From positions 186,001 through 250,000 of the forward strand of contig NZ_BMYO01000005.1 of assembly GCF_014652315.1 (NCBI RefSeq): DNA of 64,000 nucleotides, read 5' to 3'. Positions 60,765 to 64,000 of this stretch are shown one piece after another. The number at the start of each line of letters is the position of its first letter. The stretch's first letter is position 1. The translations under genes were made by a program, and so were the position numbers. Origin of the DNA: Jeongeupia chitinilytica. GTDB lineage: Bacteria; Pseudomonadota; Gammaproteobacteria; Burkholderiales; Chitinibacteraceae. The notes below the pieces were generated by a model. That model was not told the DNA's origin and ran no database searches. It worked only from the letters and a program-made list of their open reading frames with translations.

Positions 60765-61595
60765 ATGAATGACATTGAGGATGCCGAGGGCATGGCCGAC
60801 GTGCAGGCTTGCCTCACCCGATGGCAGCTGACTGCCCGGGGTGCACCGTGGCGTACCGGGTCCAGCTGGCTGCAGGCCGTCCGGTTCAATGGTGAACCCG
60901 CGATCCTGAAGGTCGCCCGGATCGAGGAGGAGCACCGGGGCGGTCAGTTGATGGTCTGGTGGCGTGCGCACGGTGCCGTACGCGTTCTGGCCCACGACGG
61001 GGACGCCATCCTGCTCGAACAGGCGGATGACCGGCGATCGCTGGCGGACATGGCCAGGCTTGGCGATGACGATGCGGCAAGCCGCATCATTTGCGACGTT
61101 GCGGCGCGCCTGCACGCTCCGCAATCGCATCCCCGGCCGGCACTGCTGCCGTTGCCGGCGTGGTTTTCATCACTGCACCGGGTAGCCGGGACGCAAGCCG
61201 GCGTGCTCGGGGACGCTGCTTCAGTTGCCGCGGATTTGCTCGCGTCGCCGCAGGACATCACCGTCCTTCACGGCGACCTTCATCACGGCAACGTACTGGA
61301 TGCCGGCGAACGCGGCTGGCTGGCCATCGACCCGAAAGTCCTGATTGGCGAGCGCGGTTTCGATTTTGCCAACATCCTGTGCAATCCCGATCATGAACTG
61401 GCGACGTCGCCGGGGCGCCTGGAGCGGCAGGTTGCGGTGATTGCCGAAGCCGCCGCTCTGGAGCGCGGGCGACTGCTCGCGTGGGTTGCCGCGTGGTCCG
61501 GGCTGTCCGCAGCATGGCATCTGGAGGACGGCACCGAGCCGCATACCGCACTGGCCGTGGCAGGGCTGGCGCTGGACGCGATGCGCGCGGGCTGA
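60765..61595 (+). CDS. APH(6)-type aminoglycoside/hydroxyurea kinase-like protein
   Basis: This 276-residue protein matches the APH(6)/hydroxyurea resistance kinase family, which includes streptomycin 6-kinases. The ATP-binding Lys is in PAILKVARIEEEHRGG, the Brenner-type catalytic loop is HGDLHHGNVL, and the metal-binding Asp lies in WLAIDPKVLIGERGFDFANIL. Chromosomal members often have unknown natural substrates, so resistance should not be assumed. GGGGAAGAGA lies before the ATG. Confidence 0.85.
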   Translation: MNDIEDAEGMADVQACLTRWQLTARGAPWRTGSSWLQAVRFNGEPAILKVARIEEEHRGGQLMVWWRAHGAVRVLAHDGDAILLEQADDRRSLADMARLGDDDAASRIICDVAARLHAPQSHPRPALLPLPAWFSSLHRVAGTQAGVLGDAASVAADLLASPQDITVLHGDLHHGNVLDAGERGWLAIDPKVLIGERGFDFANILCNPDHELATSPGRLERQVAVIAEAAALERGRLLAWVAAWSGLSAAWHLEDGTEPHTALAVAGLALDAMRAG

Positions 61596-61608
61596 ACGTT
61601 CCGGGCCC

Positions 61609-62580
61609 TCAGGGTGTTGCGACCGCAAGGATTTCGCGCTCTGCCTCGTTGACGGCCTTGGTATCCATGCGCTGACGCAGCATGTCGCACAGCGTCCGGC
61701 GTATCCATGCGTGGCGGGGGTCGTGGTGATGTCGGGCATGCCAGAACAGCGTGTAGTCGAGCTCCGGCAGGCCGATATCCGGGGGTGGCAGGATCGTGAA
61801 CGAAGTGCCCTGCCGGTAATGGTGCAGCAGATGCGACGGCGCCGTCATGATCAGCGTGCTGCGCGACACGACCTCCAGCGAGGCCCAGAAGTGCGGTGTC
61901 AAAAGGCCGAGACTGCGCTGCCGGCCCTGTGCGGCCAGTGCGTCATCCACGACGCTGCGCATGTCGCTGCCGAGCGAGAGCTCGGTGTGGGGCCAGGCGC
62001 AATAGTTCTCGATGTTCATGCCGCCCCGTTCGAGTAGCGGGTGGCCATCGCGGACCGCGCAGAGGAAATCGTCGCAAAACACCCGTCGCTGGTATATCCC
62101 GGCCGGTGCGCTGCGGGCGACGCCAAACGCCAGGTCGACACCGTCGCGGGCGACCGTGTCCAGCGTGTCATCGTTCCAGCCGGAGATTTCCAGCATCAGT
62201 CCCGGCGCCTGCTGACGCAGGTGGACGAGCACATCCGGCAGCAGCGAACAGATGACATTGCTGGTGATGGCCAGCCGGAACGTGCCCGAGGCCCGTGCCG
62301 GATCGAAACGCACCGGCGCAATCAGTGCCGACATCTGCGCCAGAATGCATTGCAGCGGCTCCCGCAAATGCTCGGCGCGGGCGGTCGGCATCATCCGGTT
62401 GCCGTGCCGGACGAAGAGCGGGTCGTCGAAAATCGTGCGCAAGCGCGCCAGCGAACGGCTCATTGCCGATTGGGTGACGCCGCAGGCGTCGGCCGCAGCC
62501 GTAACGCTGCCGTGACGCAGAAGCTGGTCGAAGGTCAGCAGAAGATTGAAGTCGACTTGATGGAGGGCCGGTGCCGGCAT
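61609..62580 (-). CDS. LysR-family regulator (NodD/LeuO-like group)
   Basis: This 323-residue regulator has an HTH with VDFNLLLTFDQLLRHGSVTAAADACGVTQSAMSRSLARLR in pieces (about 9-48), then DDPLFVRHGNRMMPT, typical of the NodD/LeuO/NahR group, and a C-terminal effector domain. The start at 62580 (MPAPALHQ) is preceded by a CGGGAC site; an upstream ATG at 62646 is possible. It is divergent from the tandem SnoaL-like genes, with about 200 bp between. Confidence 0.9.
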   Translation of the reverse strand: MPAPALHQVDFNLLLTFDQLLRHGSVTAAADACGVTQSAMSRSLARLRTIFDDPLFVRHGNRMMPTARAEHLREPLQCILAQMSALIAPVRFDPARASGTFRLAITSNVICSLLPDVLVHLRQQAPGLMLEISGWNDDTLDTVARDGVDLAFGVARSAPAGIYQRRVFCDDFLCAVRDGHPLLERGGMNIENYCAWPHTELSLGSDMRSVVDDALAAQGRQRSLGLLTPHFWASLEVVSRSTLIMTAPSHLLHHYRQGTSFTILPPPDIGLPELDYTLFWHARHHHDPRHAWIRRTLCDMLRQRMDTKAVNEAEREILAVATP

Positions 62581-62782
62581 GCGATTGTCCCGGGGCGTTG
62601 TTCGGTCTTGGATCGTCGTGAGCGGGGAGCTCGGCTTTCCGGTCATGCGTTACGCGCATGACCTGTATCGCGGTGGTGGCATGGTTCGTATGCCATTGGC
62701 TTATTAGAGTGCATCGTATCCGGTTCGCCCTTGCGAGCCGATGCAGTTGTCCGATGCACTGCGCGATACAAAAGGGGAAACG

Positions 62783-63205
62783 ATGAAAACGGTACTGATG
62801 GCGCTGGCGGGCTTGAGTCTGGCTGGGCCAGTGCAGGCAGGTCGGAACGATGACGAGGCCGCGATCCGGCAGGTGGCAAACGATTATCTGGCGAGCTGGT
62901 CTGCCGGCGACGGCAAGAAAATGACCGCATTGCTGCATCCCAAGGTGGTCAGGCGCAGCTTGCCGGCGGCACCGGACGCGACACTCGTCGACATCAATGC
63001 AGGTGCGCTGGTTGCGGCGACCGCCGCCGGGGACGGCAAGCCCGTCGCGGGTGAAAAACCGCCGCTGGCGGTGAACGTACTCGATGTCTATGGCAATGCC
63101 GCGGTCGCCAAGGTGACCGGAAGCCAGTGGGTCGAATACCTGCAACTGGGGCGTGTGCAGGGAAGCTGGAAAATCATCAACGTGATGTACGGAGCACGCC
63201 AATGA
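62783..63205 (+). CDS. Secreted SnoaL/lumazine-binding-like protein 1
   Basis: This 140-residue protein has a short signal peptide (1-19, cleavage after VQA) and an NTF2/SnoaL-like cone fold of the putative lumazine-binding type: AIRQVANDYLASWSAGDGKKMTALLHPKVVRR near the start and AVNVLDVYGNAAVAKVTGSQWVEYLQL near the end, ending GSWKIINVMY (in segments). AAAGGGGAAA precedes the ATG. The next gene overlaps by 4 bp and encodes a paralogue. Function is unknown. Confidence 0.82.
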   Translation: MKTVLMALAGLSLAGPVQAGRNDDEAAIRQVANDYLASWSAGDGKKMTALLHPKVVRRSLPAAPDATLVDINAGALVAATAAGDGKPVAGEKPPLAVNVLDVYGNAAVAKVTGSQWVEYLQLGRVQGSWKIINVMYGARQ

Positions 63206-63651
63206 AGCGGCTGAATGCAGCAGGTCTGGCGTTGGTCATGGGGGCGGCCAGCCTCGGGGCCAACGCGGTGCCGTGCGAACCCGAGACCTGCACCGCGCTC
63301 AAGGCGGTGGCGCTTGACTACATCGACGGCTGGTATGACGGCAATGCGGCCAGAATGAAGCAGTCGCTGCATCCGCAACTGGTCAAGCGCGCGCTCGGCC
63401 CCGCCGGCAACGAGGGGGCCCTGGACGAAATGGGTGCCGACGGGCTGATTTTTTACACGGGCAAGGGCATCGGTGCGACGACCGATCCGGCGCGACGCCG
63501 TGCCGAGGTGACCGTGCTGGACGTGAGCGGCGACATGGCCGCCGTCAAGGTGGTGGCGACCGACTGGGTCGACTACCTGCAGATGGGGCGCTTCGGCGCG
63601 AACTGGAAAATCGTCAATGTGGTGTGGGAGCGGCATCCGCCGGGCAAATAA
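63202..63651 (+). CDS. Secreted SnoaL/lumazine-binding-like protein 2
   Basis: This 149-residue protein has a signal peptide (1-22, cleavage after ANA) and the same cone fold as its neighbour: LKAVALDYIDGWYDGN, MKQSLHPQLVKRAL, AEVTVLDVSGDMAAVKVV, DWVDYLQMGRFG and NWKIVNVVWE. A cysteine pair (CEPETC) just after the cleavage site is absent from protein 1 and might form a disulfide. The ATGA overlap suggests the two paralogues are made together and could form a heterodimer (inference). Confidence 0.82.
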   Translation: MKRLNAAGLALVMGAASLGANAVPCEPETCTALKAVALDYIDGWYDGNAARMKQSLHPQLVKRALGPAGNEGALDEMGADGLIFYTGKGIGATTDPARRRAEVTVLDVSGDMAAVKVVATDWVDYLQMGRFGANWKIVNVVWERHPPGK

Positions 63652-63696
63652 CCGAAGAGGGACCGGTCGCGGCAGCCTTGGCTGCACGGGTTGCCG

Positions 63697-63736
63697 CCAA
63701 AGAAGAGCCCCGGAGCAATCCGGGGCTCTTCTTTGG
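63697..63736. terminator. Bidirectional terminator after the SnoaL-like pair
   Basis: Perfect 17-bp arms (63697-63713 and 63720-63736) around an AGCAAT loop lie between the convergent SnoaL-like and aldo/keto reductase genes. Confidence 0.85.
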
Positions 63737-63755
63737 CAATGAACAGCGAAGCGTA

Positions 63756-64000
63756 TCAGTCCCAGTGCGGGGCGAAATCCGGATTGGCGAGGCGTGCGCT
63801 GCGATCGAGCGTGGCGATTTGGGCCATGTCGTCGTCGCTCAGACGCAGCGCGCCGGCTTCAAGGTTGGCGGCCAGATTGGCGCGCTTGGTCGACGACGGA
63901 ATCACCGTGCAGCCCTGTTGCAGCGACCATGCCAGCGCAACCTGCGCCGCACTGGTGCCGTGGCGTTCGGCGATGCCGGCAATCACCGGGTCGTGCATCA
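63756..64000 (-). CDS. Aldo/keto reductase, C-terminal part (gene runs off the window)
   Basis: The last 80 or so residues of an aldo/keto reductase are visible, with the NADPH-binding end of the barrel: AAQVALAWSLQQGCTVIPSSTKRANLAANL, with the PSSTK phosphate-binding segment, and a C-terminal ATLDRSARLANPDFAPHWD (read in pieces). The reading frame is still open at the window edge, so the N-terminal catalytic Tyr/Lys region lies outside. It resembles 2,5-diketo-gluconate reductase-like members. Confidence 0.9.
   Translation of the reverse strand, partial: MHDPVIAGIAERHGTSAAQVALAWSLQQGCTVIPSSTKRANLAANLEAGALRLSDDDMAQIATLDRSARLANPDFAPHWD

Overview
The window is about 64 kb of GC-rich bacterial chromosome, densely coded on both strands, with short intergenic gaps and many strong intrinsic terminators. 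The gene set fits a Gram-negative betaproteobacterium, possibly of the Neisseriales: TamA/TamB, a FadL porin, a Kdo-hydroxylase-type enzyme, a LIV-type amino-acid ABC transporter, a long PutA, a phaC-phaA polyester pair, RdgC, and SoxR acting without SoxS. I do not assign a genus. I see no rRNA, tRNA, CRISPR array, insertion sequence or prophage.

Layout. 0-2.7 kb: YciI, BolA, a periplasmic parvulin, a small lipoprotein and a YdcF-type protein. 2.7-11.4 kb, all minus strand: livFGMH, putA and livK; putA separates the binding protein from its permease and ATPase genes. 11.7-14.1 kb: radC facing coaBC-dut. 14.1-18.7 kb, minus strand: a sulfur-metabolism nanocompartment operon (rhodanese, serine O-acetyltransferase, XRE regulator, family 2A encapsulin shell, cysteine desulfurase with a long N-terminal extension). 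18.9-20.8 kb: CHAD, HAD phosphatase and YchJ. 20.9-29.5 kb: a fatty-acid degradation block (TetR regulator, FadE, FadL, a FadN-type bifunctional enzyme and the thiolase FadA). 29.6-30.8 kb: a periplasmic chalcone-isomerase-like protein, then a gap that holds a candidate 30-residue small protein. 30.8-36.5 kb: tamA-tamB. 36.5-40.7 kb: comF, bioB, a DUF2214 membrane protein coupled to a Kdo-hydroxylase-like gene, and rdgC. 40.8-45.1 kb: ferric-iron ABC transporter fbpABC and trxC. 45.2-49.5 kb: pbpG and phaC-phaA. 49.7-54.3 kb: a two-domain sulfurtransferase, a coupled GntR-NUDIX-ThpR operon and a class I fumarase. 54.3-59.4 kb: a B12-binding-type radical SAM protein and the formaldehyde detoxification pair frmA-fghA beside a divergent LysR gene. 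59.4-64 kb: soxR with a SoxR box and two divergent small enzymes, an APH-type kinase, a LysR regulator divergent from tandem SnoaL-like secreted proteins, and the end of an aldo/keto reductase.

The most notable system is the encapsulin operon at 14109-18617. It joins a virus-derived protein shell to its likely cargo, a SufS-like cysteine desulfurase whose first ~195 residues are low-complexity and carry a duplicated FYFLD motif. The same operon makes O-acetylserine and carries a rhodanese and a 76-residue regulator. A near-identical AT-rich dyad lies ahead of both its first gene and its shell gene. The second notable item is PutA: its proline dehydrogenase half looks intact, but its aldehyde dehydrogenase half has lost the catalytic cysteine, the general-base glutamate and most cofactor-binding motifs. 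The third is the isolated small gene at 30524-30616, which has its own promoter-like sequence, a strong ribosome binding site and a terminator.
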